Origin: Hofstenia miamia
Lineage: Eukaryota; Xenacoelomorpha; Acoela
Length of the DNA: 64,000 bases
Assembly: GCA_004352715.1 (NCBI GenBank)
Contig: SCFE01000037.1
Location: forward strand, 1,751,420 to 1,815,419
Reading direction: 5' to 3'
The stretch's first letter is position 1. Each line of letters begins with the position of its first letter. Below are positions 22,089 through 32,854 of this stretch, in pieces. The translations under genes and the position numbers were made by a program. Under the pieces are notes generated by a model. It was not told the DNA's origin. It saw nothing but the letters and a program-made list of their open reading frames with translations, and did not search any database.

Positions 22089-24220
22089 ATTGAAAAGTAT
22101 TTTAGCTTGAAATTTTTTTTACCGGTGCTTAGGGTACAGTATCGACAGTCTGCGACGTCCCATGATTTTTATTACAATGTTTATGCGCAGGAACGCAGTT
22201 TATTAAGGAATTAACCTAGACAGGGATGTGCTACGTATTCAAACAAAACTGGTATAGAATATTTTAACAAAAAATAAATATATTGTATTTATTTTATTGA
22301 AACATATTTTTGACAATCACTGGTATAAAATATATTGTTATTTATATAGAATAATAATCATTAAACTAAGTAAAAAAGATGTTTATCTAACTTGATAGAA
22401 AAACAAAAATTAAAGACCCGTGGTTGGCCTTAAATTGACTTCCTGCGTTCTTTTGTATTTAAGTTGCAGAGCTAATTATTGTAGCGAATTGTTGTTATTT
22501 TAATCAAGGGTGTATATTACTGAGTAAAAACAAACAAATATTGCATATCCAGTCAAACTATTGATTTTGCACATTTCCTGGAATTGTGAGTTCTGTATAC
22601 TTATGTCCTTGTTGAAATTTACTAGTAATTAAAGTAAACAGTAGATAACATGTTCTGAGAAATACTATGAAGCAATTGTAAAATTGTTTCTTTGAAATAA
22701 CACAACCAATCTGTTCATAGTTCATAATCATATTAACCCTATGTCTTTGGAACTGGAAAAACGATGGTATTACATAGGCGCAGGCAGCGGGGCACAAGGG
22801 GCACGCGCCCCCTCTGAAACTGAGAGATAGACAAAAAAATCAGAATAATAATTTTTTTTACATGTATGAAAAAACAAGGCTATGTATATTTCACAGTTCA
22901 TGCCATCTTTTTCAATGTTAATAATGTATGTCCAAAGCGTAGAACTAATGTCAAATTTCTTGTTACAGTAAACTATTAGTTTATATAGTAGTTTGTATAC
23001 GAGAGTACTTTACAGGGCAGATCTTACTTGCCGGGTAAGGAATCGTAAAAATTAAGAAAAATATATATCATAATCATTGTAAATAGTGTTCGTTATATAC
23101 TAGTGAATACATTTTTGATACTAGTATATTCCAGTATGCACTAGTATACATACTAGCCTTCAAAAGTGAACTTAACATAGAATAGAAAACCAACATCTTA
23201 AATTTCTTCGTATTCAAAACTATTGAAAATCGAAATTTCAATGCAAATTAAAATATATAAAAACGACTTTTTCGAGTTTCTCGTTTGCTATCCGATTTCG
23301 ACTATGAATGAAGTCATGGATACTCCTTGCTTTATCGCTGGCTCTGGCTGTGGGCGTTGTGTACATTATAATAATGAGTTTTGAAAATAGGGAAATTTCT
23401 TAGAAAAAATAAGGGACTACTACCATAGTAAGAGCAGGGATGTACATGGGCTGAAAATTTAGGCCCAAGTCCGGCCCATCCCAAGAAACCTTAGGCCCGG
23501 TCCGCTTAAATTAATGCCTACTCAATCCATTTTTTTATACTTGTCAAAAAATTTCCATTAATTTGTGGTTTGCTCCAACAAAATTTGGTATAATAGATTG
23601 CAATGATAGCAAATTTCATAGGTTACGAAAATTTCAATTTCAACTATAGTTTCCCGCAAAATATTTTTGCTACGAATTCTTAAACTGCAAGACTAATTCC
23701 TTCTCAGCCCCATAATACAGAATATAGTAAAAAGATGAATAGATAGGGCAACAGGCAACAAACAAGCTCTGATATAATTGATTTAAAGCAGATTCTGTAG
23801 GCATTTTAGTTTAAGGAATATCGTCGATATCTTTTTCAAAAAAGCTAAAAATAGATTATCTCGATAATGATTTCGTCTATTAAAATTATATACATTTAAA
23901 TGTAGATTATTTTAATTTGCTATGTCTCGCAAAATAAGTAATTTTACAGATGTAGTACAAAGTGCAATGCAAATCTTTGGCAGGTATATTTGAGAAATTA
24001 TTCATTCTATTTTTGTAGCATCAAATGATATTTTTGAAAACCCATAAGGTAGTCGACATGAAACAAAAAATGGTTCTTGATTTCTGATTGGATTATAATA
24101 CATGCATATTATAGTCTATGTACTATATAGTAAGAATTCACAATGTTAAAGCGTCAGAAACAAGAACAAGCTGAAATATTTCATATTGATCGTTTTAAAT
24201 AACTAGTGAATGGTTCCTCG
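22084..24220. other. AT-rich Scm intron with worn transposon ends
   Basis: No gene recognised. At 22770-22815, GGCAGCGGGGCACAAGGGGC then ACGCGCCCCCTC looks like an element end. At about 23433-23510, CAGGGATGTACATGGGCTGA followed by AGGCCC/GGCCC words matches the left tip of the outer nested element at 47168 (CAGAGATGAACATGGGCTGG), so it is probably an old relative; its right end was not found. Confidence 0.45.
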
Positions 24221-24600
24221 CGGACTTGTCAACGAGCCGAGCTTCTAACGAGCCGAGCCGAGCTTGAGCAGAGTATTTGATATACAACGAGCCCAAAACG
24301 AGCCTATTTTAGGCAAAGCAAGTTTATAGTTCTGCTTGTTAATTTGATTATGGAGATTTTTCTTATTTTTTGCAGTCAGTATGCCTTTCCTATAATCTTA
24401 TTTAAAAATGTTTATTAAATAATAGGAAGAGCTATGTAAAAAATTCTTTGAGCACAATATTTAAAAAAAATACCGAGCTGAAACTAGCCTCATTCAAAGA
24501 TTTTATGTGGCGTGGCGAGCCAAGCCGAGCCAAACTTACACAAAATTTAAACGAGACGAGCCGAACCAAGCGTGGAAATGTCGGTTCGTTAACAAGTCTG
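24221..24600. mobile_element. hAT-type MITE, GAGCCGAGCC family, copy 1
   Basis: Ends CGGACTTGTCAACGAGCCGA / TTCGTTAACAAGTCTG are inverted. Flanks GTTCCTCG (24213-24220) and ATTCCACG (24601-24608) match at 6 of 8 positions, an aged 8-bp duplication. The interior has GAGCCGAGCC words near both ends and AT-rich DNA between. Related copies are at 27125-27393 and 45831-46176. It lies 448 bp from the MBT1 exon of Scm. Confidence 0.85.
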
Positions 24601-24608
24601 ATTCCACG

Positions 24609-25040
24609 TATGCAACGTCATTTTTATTTTAAGAAATGCGATTTTTGCGGTCTTGCTAACTTAAATTCGCAAATTTATGCTTTAAAAAATTCGAAAATAA
24701 TCGTATCCCAGGTATTTTGTCAGCTATGCCCAAACATCATACTAAAAGGTTATAGAGACGATCTTCTGATGTACAAGATCCTGGATGTAATATTTATTCA
24801 ACAATAGAGGTTATTGAGATAATCTTATCGAAAATAATCTTTTGTCAGATTATTTTTTGAACAAGGCTGCCCTGTGTGCTTCTTCAGCATACAGCCACAC
24901 ATTTGTAAAAGTTATGTATATATGTATACAAAATCAAATTGCTAGAATATTTTAAAACCATTTTGACCCATTTTTAACCCAAATTATTGGTCTGTAAGGT
25001 AAACTTTATTAAAAGCGAGATTAGAGTTATTAAAAACAGT
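24609..25040. other. Scm intron between MITE and MBT1 exon
   Basis: AT-rich, no gene. It includes the donor-side flank of the MBT1 exon (GTTAGAAAC on the minus strand). Confidence 0.5.
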
Positions 25041-25045
25041 TTCTA

Positions 25046-25282
<237 letters not shown>

Positions 25283-25386
25283 CTAAAATAGAAACGTATC
25301 ATGTATAAAATCAAAACGATAGACGAGTGCACTTATGCTTTTAAAATAAATAAGTTTGAAAGAATACAGAAACTTAAGTATACATA

Positions 25387-26639
25387 GAGGCTTACCGGGA
25401 ATGTAAATAATAATCCCAAAAATATAAAGAAAAATATTTTAATTGAATGTTAGAATTAGAGGTACATCGATAAAGTGGCGGAACATCGGCACTGGTCTTT
25501 TGGCTTTTTTGTTAGTTGATTGTTTTCGGTTAGTAAAAAATTACAGAAAACCGTCAGTGGTGTTTTTGCCAATAAGCTATTCGGTACAACTCTACTTAAG
25601 ACAAAATATATCGTGCAAAGTCATGGATCGCAAGAAGAGAGTAACAGTTACTGAAGGAATTTTGGGAAATATCTAGATTGTTGATACTTAGTAAGACACG
25701 AAAAGAGATTGAATCTGCTACAAATATTTCTCTTCCGAGTGTCTATACATTGAAGAAAGTCTTGGAGTTATCTGAAAGCGCACTATGTAGTTATTACTGA
25801 AAGAAAAAAGGGCGAAAAATGAAAAACAAAGATGAACTTAAAGAGAAAGTTGTTGACATCTTCCATAAAGATAATTCGATTACTCAGAAAGGAGTAAAAG
25901 AATTACAAAGAGAAGATAATATTCAGGTGTCGCGACAGGGAATGTGTAACTTAGTAAAGCAGACAGGTCTTTAAAGAAAACGAATAAAAAACGTCTACGG
26001 TTCTCTTGACTAAAGAAAACAAAAGCCAGAGAAAATTATTTGCAAGAACATTCAAAACACCAAATTGTAACATGCATACGTCAATAAATTATGGCTACTC
26101 GTTACCAAATGTCGACCCAGTATTACATGTGATACCATCAAAAGGAAAAAACATTTTATTATGTGCGATAATTTCAAGACTTGGGTTGAACATTTCAAAA
26201 TTGTTGACGGTGGCTAGTGCTGTAGATTTTGGAGATATTCTCGAAGAATGTGAAAGAGCAGGAGTCTTTAGCAGTAGACCAATATTGATTATGGATAATT
26301 GCCCTATTCTTAACACAACTGCTATACGCCAATATCTAAGTACTATCAATGTAGAAGTACTATTTCACCTCCTTATTCACCCTATCTGAATCCAATTGAA
26401 ATCATTTTTCAAAATTAAAGCTGATTTAAACTCAATCAACTTCGACCAAAGCCTTGTTGAAAGCGCAATATCATCAGCATTCTTCATCAGCTTCAATCCT
26501 ACAACATGAATAACTATTACGGGCACATGTGGAAAACAATTTTTGGAATCATCAATACCAATAACTAAACTTTATATATAGCCTTGTTTTGTTTTCTTTA
26601 TATTTTTGGGATTTTTATTTATATTTCCTGGAACCCCTG
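25387..26639 (+). mobile_element. Tc1-like element with about 47-bp TIRs and TA duplication
   Basis: The left end GAGGCTTACCGGGAATGTAA and the inverted right end CAGGGGTTCCAGGAAATATA continue as a shared AATCCCAAAAATATAAAG. TA flanks both sides (25385-25386, 26640-26641). The 1253-bp size is typical. It inserted 104 bp upstream of the MBT1 exon acceptor, within the 24-kb intron and antisense to Scm. Confidence 0.9.
25623..26568 (+). pseudogene. Tc1-like (DD34E-type) transposase, decayed
   Basis: Starting near ATG 25623, the first frame (MDRKKRVTVTEG) is soon broken. A helix-turn-helix part follows as KTRKEIESATNISLPSVYTL and ITQKGVKELQREDNIQVSRQ. The catalytic part contains PILIMDNCPILNTTAIRQYL (second Asp) and, after a frameshift near 26365, SPPYSPYLNPIEIIF (final Glu), which gives 34 residues between them if joined. 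The tail reads NYYGHMWKTIFGI. Several stops and shifts disable it. Family assignment to IS630-Tc1-mariner rests on the SPYLNPIE motif and the TA-flanked TIRs. Confidence 0.85.
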
Positions 26640-26641
26640 TA

Positions 26642-27124
26642 GGTAACAATAAATGGTTTTAAATGTTAATGGAATAACTACTTTTATATCCATAGTATTG
26701 AGACTTTCTCTTGAGATCCAAACTTGTTCAATACACAAATACTTAAAATAGAATTATTTATGATTGAGGTTGTTAAGCTATGTTTGTATACAATCTGTGA
26801 CAAATGTTGAACAAAGATATTGCGACGCTTCTTGACCTACTAATTACAAGGTCCACAATGCCTCCCGCTGCGAGTTCGACTTTGTAAACCTTGTGCATAA
26901 TGACAATAATTCCGTGCAAATCACCAACTGCTTTAGTGAGATACAACAAATATAATTGTGCAACTTGAATGCATTGTTAGCAATCAAGCATGTCGCGGGT
27001 TTAGTAAGCCATGGTCATGGACGGTCCCAAAAGTATTAGCAAATGGAGGGAAGAAATGCAACTCGAAAAATATACAAAATGAATATTATCGAACTCTCGG
27101 CATTTTACAGACAACCCAACAGCC
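26642..27124. other. Scm intron
   Basis: AT-rich with no recognised gene; a GC-richer block at 26820-26920 gives no frame or RNA pattern I can support. Confidence 0.4.
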
Positions 27125-27393
27125 CAGATTGTCAACGCGCCGAACCAAGCTGAGTTTGAGCACTGCATTGGATATGCAACGAGCCCAAAACGGCCTATAT
27201 TAATCCAAGAGAATGTATAGTTCTGCTTTTTAATTTGTTTTTGCAAATTTTTGTAATTTTTTCATTCATTATACCCATGTAAAAAATTCTAAGAGCCCAA
27301 CATTTTTAAGAAAATATCAAGCTAAAACAAGCCTCCTTGAATGGTTCAATGTGGCGAGCCGAGCTTAAAAATTTGGGATCTTTGACAAGTCTG
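27125..27393. mobile_element. hAT-type MITE, GAGCCGAGCC family, copy 2 (old, shortened)
   Basis: Ends CAGATTGTCAACGCGCCGA / GATCTTTGACAAGTCTG match the family tips (CAGACTTGTCAACGAGCCGA) with several changes. GAGCCGAGC words remain near the right end. Flanks no longer show a convincing 8-bp duplication, so it is older than the copies at 24221 and 45831. Confidence 0.75.
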
Positions 27394-28003
27394 CGTTAGC
27401 ATTAATCAGTAGGCCACAACAAGCTTGGCGAATGCAGTGAATAAAAATCTTCTTGATGATGTCAATAGGATTTTGTGGAATATCGTTTCTGTAACTCTCC
27501 AAAATCGCTTAGTAACGTTGGACTTCATTTCAGCGCGAACCTGCTGAGAAACGGAACGGGATTGTTTCTTAATGATAGGAATAAAATATTCATGGAGAAT
27601 TGAAAGTAATTTTTGTATCAATATCGCTTTCTATCTAGATCGAATTTCGCAGACCACTCATGTGAATTGCAATTACTTCAAACTTAACATTTAGTAAAGT
27701 GTGCGTTTCTCATTAACAATGAGCTGCCAGACATATTCTTGCCAGCGGGGATTGAACTCGTTTTGCATTCACCAGATAAATGCACATTACCCCAATATTT
27801 TTAAAAAGTGTGACTATACTTTTCTAGAGAGCTCATACTAAAAACACATATTTAAAATAACACACTATTTTAAAAATCACAACAATTTGGGAAAAGCAAA
27901 AATCATATTTTTAAAAAATCATCAGCAACAAACAAATCGATGTATGTAGTATTGAAACAATACTACACCTTAGATATTGTGATAGGCAACAGCATAAGTA
28001 AAA

Positions 28004-28196
28004 CAAGCCTGTAGCCAGACCAAATCCCCAGGGGGCACACCTATGACGTAATGATATATTGAAAGCTGATTAGTGGTGTGTTTTTTAAATGTTCAAAGGG
28101 GGGACCCTTTTATATTCTTTTGGCACTACTGTTTACATTTTTCTCAGGGGGCACAGATTTTCCCAGGGGGCCGTGGCCCCCGTGGCTACAGCCTTG
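28004..28196. mobile_element. hAT-type MITE with perfect 8-bp target duplication
   Basis: Inverted tips CAAGGCTGTAGCCA (right, inverted) and CAAGCCTGTAGCCA (left). The duplication AAGTAAAA is perfect at 27996-28003 and 28197-28204. The interior is GC-rich at both ends (CCCCAGGGGGC ... GGGGGCCGTGGCCCCCGTGG). It is 193 bp and non-coding. The exact duplication indicates a young insertion. Confidence 0.92.
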
Positions 28197-28237
28197 AAGT
28201 AAAATAAATTGCATCAAAACCGGTCCCTTGTCCAAAC

Positions 28238-28524
28238 TAGAGAGTGATATCGGGTACCCGATAAACCCGACCCAATTTCGGGGTTTGAGTCGGGTTCGGG
28301 TACAAATATTAGATTGGTTATTAAAAAATATTGATGTTGATCACAACTTGATTTGAGAAAGATCCAAGACTTTAAGCAATACCAATGAATGAATTGCTGT
28401 TTCCCCGTCAGAAAATGATTGATGTTAATGATCATTTGATTGGAGAAAGATCCACAATGTCAAATCAAATTCAACGTTTCGGGTCGGGTTCCGGTCCACG
28501 TTTAATTCATATTGTCACTCTCTA
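28238..28524. mobile_element. hAT-type MITE with GGGTACCCG interior
   Basis: Tips TAGAGAGTGATAT / inverted TAGAGAGTGACAAT. Flanks GTCCAAAC (28230-28237) and GTACAAAT (28525-28532) match at 6 of 8 positions. GGGTACCCG and GGGTCGGG words lie inside each end. It sits 41 bp from the preceding MITE and shares vocabulary with the repeat at 15352-15641. Confidence 0.82.
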
Positions 28525-28532
28525 GTACAAAT

Positions 28533-31500
28533 ATACCGTCCCTTTTCAAAAGTGTCATTGACGTTGCAGTTTAAATACGAAAGGTACTTAAAAGCAATTT
28601 TTCCACGAGCACATGGTTTTGCATGGCTATGACTTCCACAATTCCATTCATCATGAAGTTGTCTGACTAAGCGATGCTCAACAGTTAATCACGAAAAATG
28701 ACAATAATACGAATCACACGGACGGCACGTTCATTGCCTCTTAGATCTGAGCAAAGTTCCAATTCTCTTTATGTTTATAAATAATCAGACAAGAGTAGAC
28801 GCTTACTGCAGACAACAAATTTATCATAAATCTTTGTCAAATCAATTCCATGAGAAAATGTACAAAACTGCAAAATTTAATTTGAATTACAAGATGGCTT
28901 TTAAAACCCTACAAATGATTTCCAAATGCATGTGCATTGGATATATATTTTGGAACTATTTCATTGCATATAACAAATAACAAAATTAAAGAAAATGCAA
29001 TTACTTTTGCGAAAAAGTCTGTTTGAAATAACTATATTTTTAAAAAATAATTATGATTACTTGAAATTTCTTTATTTTTCAGAATAGAAGTCTATACTTT
29101 TCAATTAAATTTAAATTATATGGTTCACTTAAAAGTCAATTAATATGTCCTCTGAAAACTCCCACTTGTAATTTGTAAAGTTATGAAGAGTGGAGGAGGT
29201 ACAACATTCCTGATTCTATTTGTCATACTTACAGAAGTTACTCAAAATTGATTTTATGTACGCGTTCGATTACAACAGAAACGTAATTAGCATAATTATA
29301 AAATGTTAATTTGTAGCAGCGTTTTAAAGAGAATTACATAACACTTAAATCATAGACAGAGTATCATAAATAGCACAGAATGCTGCATAATATTTCCAAT
29401 TTGCATTCCAGAGGTGATAATAGAATAGTTGGTTAAGTGATATATTTAAATAAATTTAGCTATTCAACAAGGAAGCAATAAATGTAATATAATTGTATGG
29501 ATATAAAATTCCTAAAATACAGACAGTTGATTAATTTAAATGCCGAAAAGTAATATCTACTAACGAACCAATCACAATTCAATGACGTAACACTGGCAAC
29601 AGAATTCTAATGTCTTTGGAAACGTTTTAAATAAACGAGAAATTTGTAGACAAACGTGCTTTAAAGGGAAATCATACAATCACACAAAAACTTTCACGGT
29701 GATACAGATTTTCAGTTTGCCAAAAACTAACTACTGTTTGCTATAACAGCCATGGCATTAACATCCAGTCACCATTATTGAAAATTATTTTGAATATAAT
29801 CATTTTTACTGCGAAGTTGAAAATTAATGAATTTATTGTATCATATTCTTTTGAGAAGTTCTCTTTAAAAATATCCTGATACATATGCATGGTATGTATG
29901 TTTTAGATATCATGTAATGGTTAATTAAAGCAAAAAATAACATTGAATTTGAAAAGCTTAGTATATTCATAATTTTTTATGGGCTCTTAAGATACTCAGA
30001 AATATTGGCATTCGAAATTTAGAAGAAATCTCAATTTCATCTGTATCAAAATGGACTGTGTAATGGGATTTTCACAACTGTCGAATCTCAATATGTCTGA
30101 GAGCTTTTATACAAAAAATTGTGAATATGCATACTTTACAAACTCAACTTGATTTTTAATTACATTCTAACAACACACCATGTACATGTATATTTATAAA
30201 TATATTTTTAGAAGGAAATTCACTGGCCAATAGCAAGAAAATTAAATCCCTGATTAAATAAACACATGAAACTTGCATTCCAACAAAAAAATTTATACTA
30301 ATGATAAAAATAAAACATATTTAAATTTTTCAAAAATAGAGTGCGAATGTATACGAAAAGCTCTATGATTTTTATATAAAAGAGTCCCAAGACAGCACTA
30401 TTATTGCAAATTGAAGCCTAACATCAAAACCACTGAAAGCATTGTTCTGAACTATTTCATTATTGGACGGTCATTTGTTGAGCCTTTTGAACCGTGAAAT
30501 CTAAGACAATGGTGACCAAAAGAAATAAAATGATAGCGAACATTGTTAGCAATTTGTTTTGCAAAACTAAGTTTACTCTGAATATTACCATAACGAGGTT
30601 TGAACAACACTTCCACAAAAGTTTCCAAAACATTCAAAATCGAATTGGAAAAAATATAGTTATCGAAAAACTATCCAATATACATATAGATTATTATTCA
30701 TTTCCGCCTGTCAAATCGTTTCAAATATTAACAGATTAAAATTTAGATTGGGGCTGTAAACAGACTAAATTTATGGGCTAATATTAGTGAATATAGCACA
30801 TTCAGAGTGGCAGCAATCAGCGCATATGTACACTACATTGAAACAGGAGAATTTTTTTGAAAATCTCGCAAAAAATAGGCTGTTGGAAATCTTTTCGACA
30901 TTTATTTTACCATAATTGTCAATACCCAACAACAACAAATGAAATTCCTTAGTGTTTCCTAAAAGAACAATTTGCTTTGGTCAAACTAACTCGTGTAGAT
31001 CCATTTTCTACAGAATCTTTCGAAATGTAGTTTGTCCATACATGTAATTTGAATATTTTGTATTTTTTAAAGTTTTACAATGTTTCATCGTGTGTACACA
31101 TAAAAATAATAACGTGTTGTAGTTTTCAATAAAATACGCTACTGCGAAACTACCAAGATGCACTACAAACAAATTTCCTAGATAACTTGATTGATATGGG
31201 TTGTTGGAGTTAAATTCTTTTAATCGAAATAAAAATTTGCTAGAATAAACAGATTAATGAGGTCAAATTAACGAAAAGCAACAGTTACTTAGCTCTAAGA
31301 CTCTAAAAATGCAATCAATTAATTTTAGAGCCTTCGGTCATTTAAAGTGCCGTTCTCTAGCAAGAATTATAATTACTTATTGCACAATGATTGACAAAAC
31401 ATGGTTTCGAAAAATACATTCTCAAAGGAGCCCAATGAAAAAATGATCAACCTATAAAAGTTAATACCGTTTAATCGTCTCTATGAAAAGAAAAACTAAT

Positions 31501-31692
31501 ATTTCATTAATTGTATATTTAGTGCAATTAATTTCTTAAAATTGAAATTAAAAACGGGTATATATTCAGAGGTTTATTTTCATCTTTTTATATGAGTGCT
31601 CCGCCTTGACGCATGAACGTATTTTTACAGGGAAGGACATATTTGATTTTTATATCTCGAAGCAAAATGTTAAACCTATTAAAAAACAAACA
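28533..31692. other. AT-rich Scm intron, 3.2 kb
   Basis: No gene, transposon end or tandem repeat recognised. Short frames at 28771-28980 and 30494-30739 have no family pattern. Confidence 0.45.
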
Positions 31693-32009
31693 CAGGCGCG
31701 TACCTAGCAATTTATAAGGGGGTCGGATTTTTCTGAAAAGGGCATTTCTATTCTCTTTTTAAAAAAAATGAAAAAGTTATTTTTCTAGTGATGTGTATAT
31801 GAACAATCATGGTTCAGTAATGTAATACATATAATATAAAATATGAAAATTTTATAACACTACGCACGTGGAATATGGTTTACCATATTTGTTTACCATA
31901 TAAAATACACTAAATATAACAAGAATATAATTAACTTTAATTCCAAAAAGGGCAGGTCATCTAAAAAGGGGGTCGTTCGCACCCAACGACCCCCCTAGGT
32001 ACGCGCTTG
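31693..32009. mobile_element. hAT-type MITE, GCGCGTACCTAG tips
   Basis: Tips CAGGCGCGTACCTAG and inverted CAAGCGCGTACCTAG. Flanks AACAAACA (31685-31692) and AGACAACA (32010-32017) match at 6 of 8 positions. Subterminal GGGGGTCG blocks face each other (AAGGGGGTCGGATT; AACGACCCCCC). It is 317 bp and non-coding. Confidence 0.87.
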
Positions 32010-32017
32010 AGACAACA

Positions 32018-32557
32018 GCGTGTGATTTAATGTCAAAAAGCCAAGACAACAAAATTTTGAGTTGAATTGCCAAATCCCTATACTTCATTACAATTTTCTT
32101 ATTTAGGGTTAACAATCGAGTCAAAATATTCTGTCAATTGCATTAAAGAATGTTATTCGTAGGTGTCTTCGAACAGTCTCTCAGAAAATATCTTAATCTG
32201 AAGAGAATTTGATGCACATTTACAGTGACATTACATCTCTATTAGAGATTAATAATTGTCAATACAAATCAAATTGGAAGTCTAGGGAGATTCGCTGTAG
32301 ACTTATAAATAATGGAAATTATAAACAATCAGTTAGAGTGATTTAGTTTACTACGCATCAATCAAATGGTATGCGGAAACACACTAGTTGCAATGTTGCA
32401 TCAAGTTCTTGCTTCAATATTAACTACCTTCATCTATCAGGAATTGTCTGAACTTTGTGTTTACACTGATGTTGAATTAAAACAACTCATTGCATAAAAA
32501 ACTTGTTAAACCAAATTCAGCTACGCAATCATATATTTTATATTGTTCTCATATTAT
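32018..32557. other. Scm intron
   Basis: AT-rich, nothing recognised. Confidence 0.4.
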
Positions 32558-32561
32558 TTAA

Positions 32562-32850
32562 CCCTCAAACGACAATTAAGAAAATTCAACTTGCTATTTA
32601 TACAGCAAAAACTTTTCCAAATTTCAAATTTTTAATACACTTTTTAAATATATATATATNNNNNNNNNNNNNNNNNNNNNNNNNNNNNNNNNNNNNNNNN
32701 NNNNNNNNNNNNNNNNNNNNNNTATATATATATATATATATATATATATAATGTTTGAATGAGCTTGTCTAAATTCATTATATTATTTAATTGGCAAGAA
32801 GTTTAAGAATTGATTCTGGGGTCCAATGGACCCCAATTGTCATCTGAGGG
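32562..32850. mobile_element. piggyBac-type MITE, copy 2, with expanded internal TA microsatellite
   Basis: TTAA at 32558-32561 and 32851-32854. Tips CCCTCAAACGACAATT and inverted CCCTCAGATGACAATT. It is the inverted counterpart of copy 1 (2175-2379); for example AATTCTTAAACTTCT and TATAATGAATTTAG are shared. Copy 1 has only a short TATATAT at its centre, whereas here (TA)n flanks a 63-bp gap (32660-32722). The microsatellite grew inside the transposon. Confidence 0.88.
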
Positions 32851-32854
32851 TTAA

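Noticed and set aside
24448-24807. 119-codon plus-strand frame
   Set aside because: It starts inside a MITE and runs into intron DNA; no family pattern.
26820-26920. GC-richer block considered as an RNA gene
   Set aside because: No cloverleaf or other recognisable fold, and no frame.
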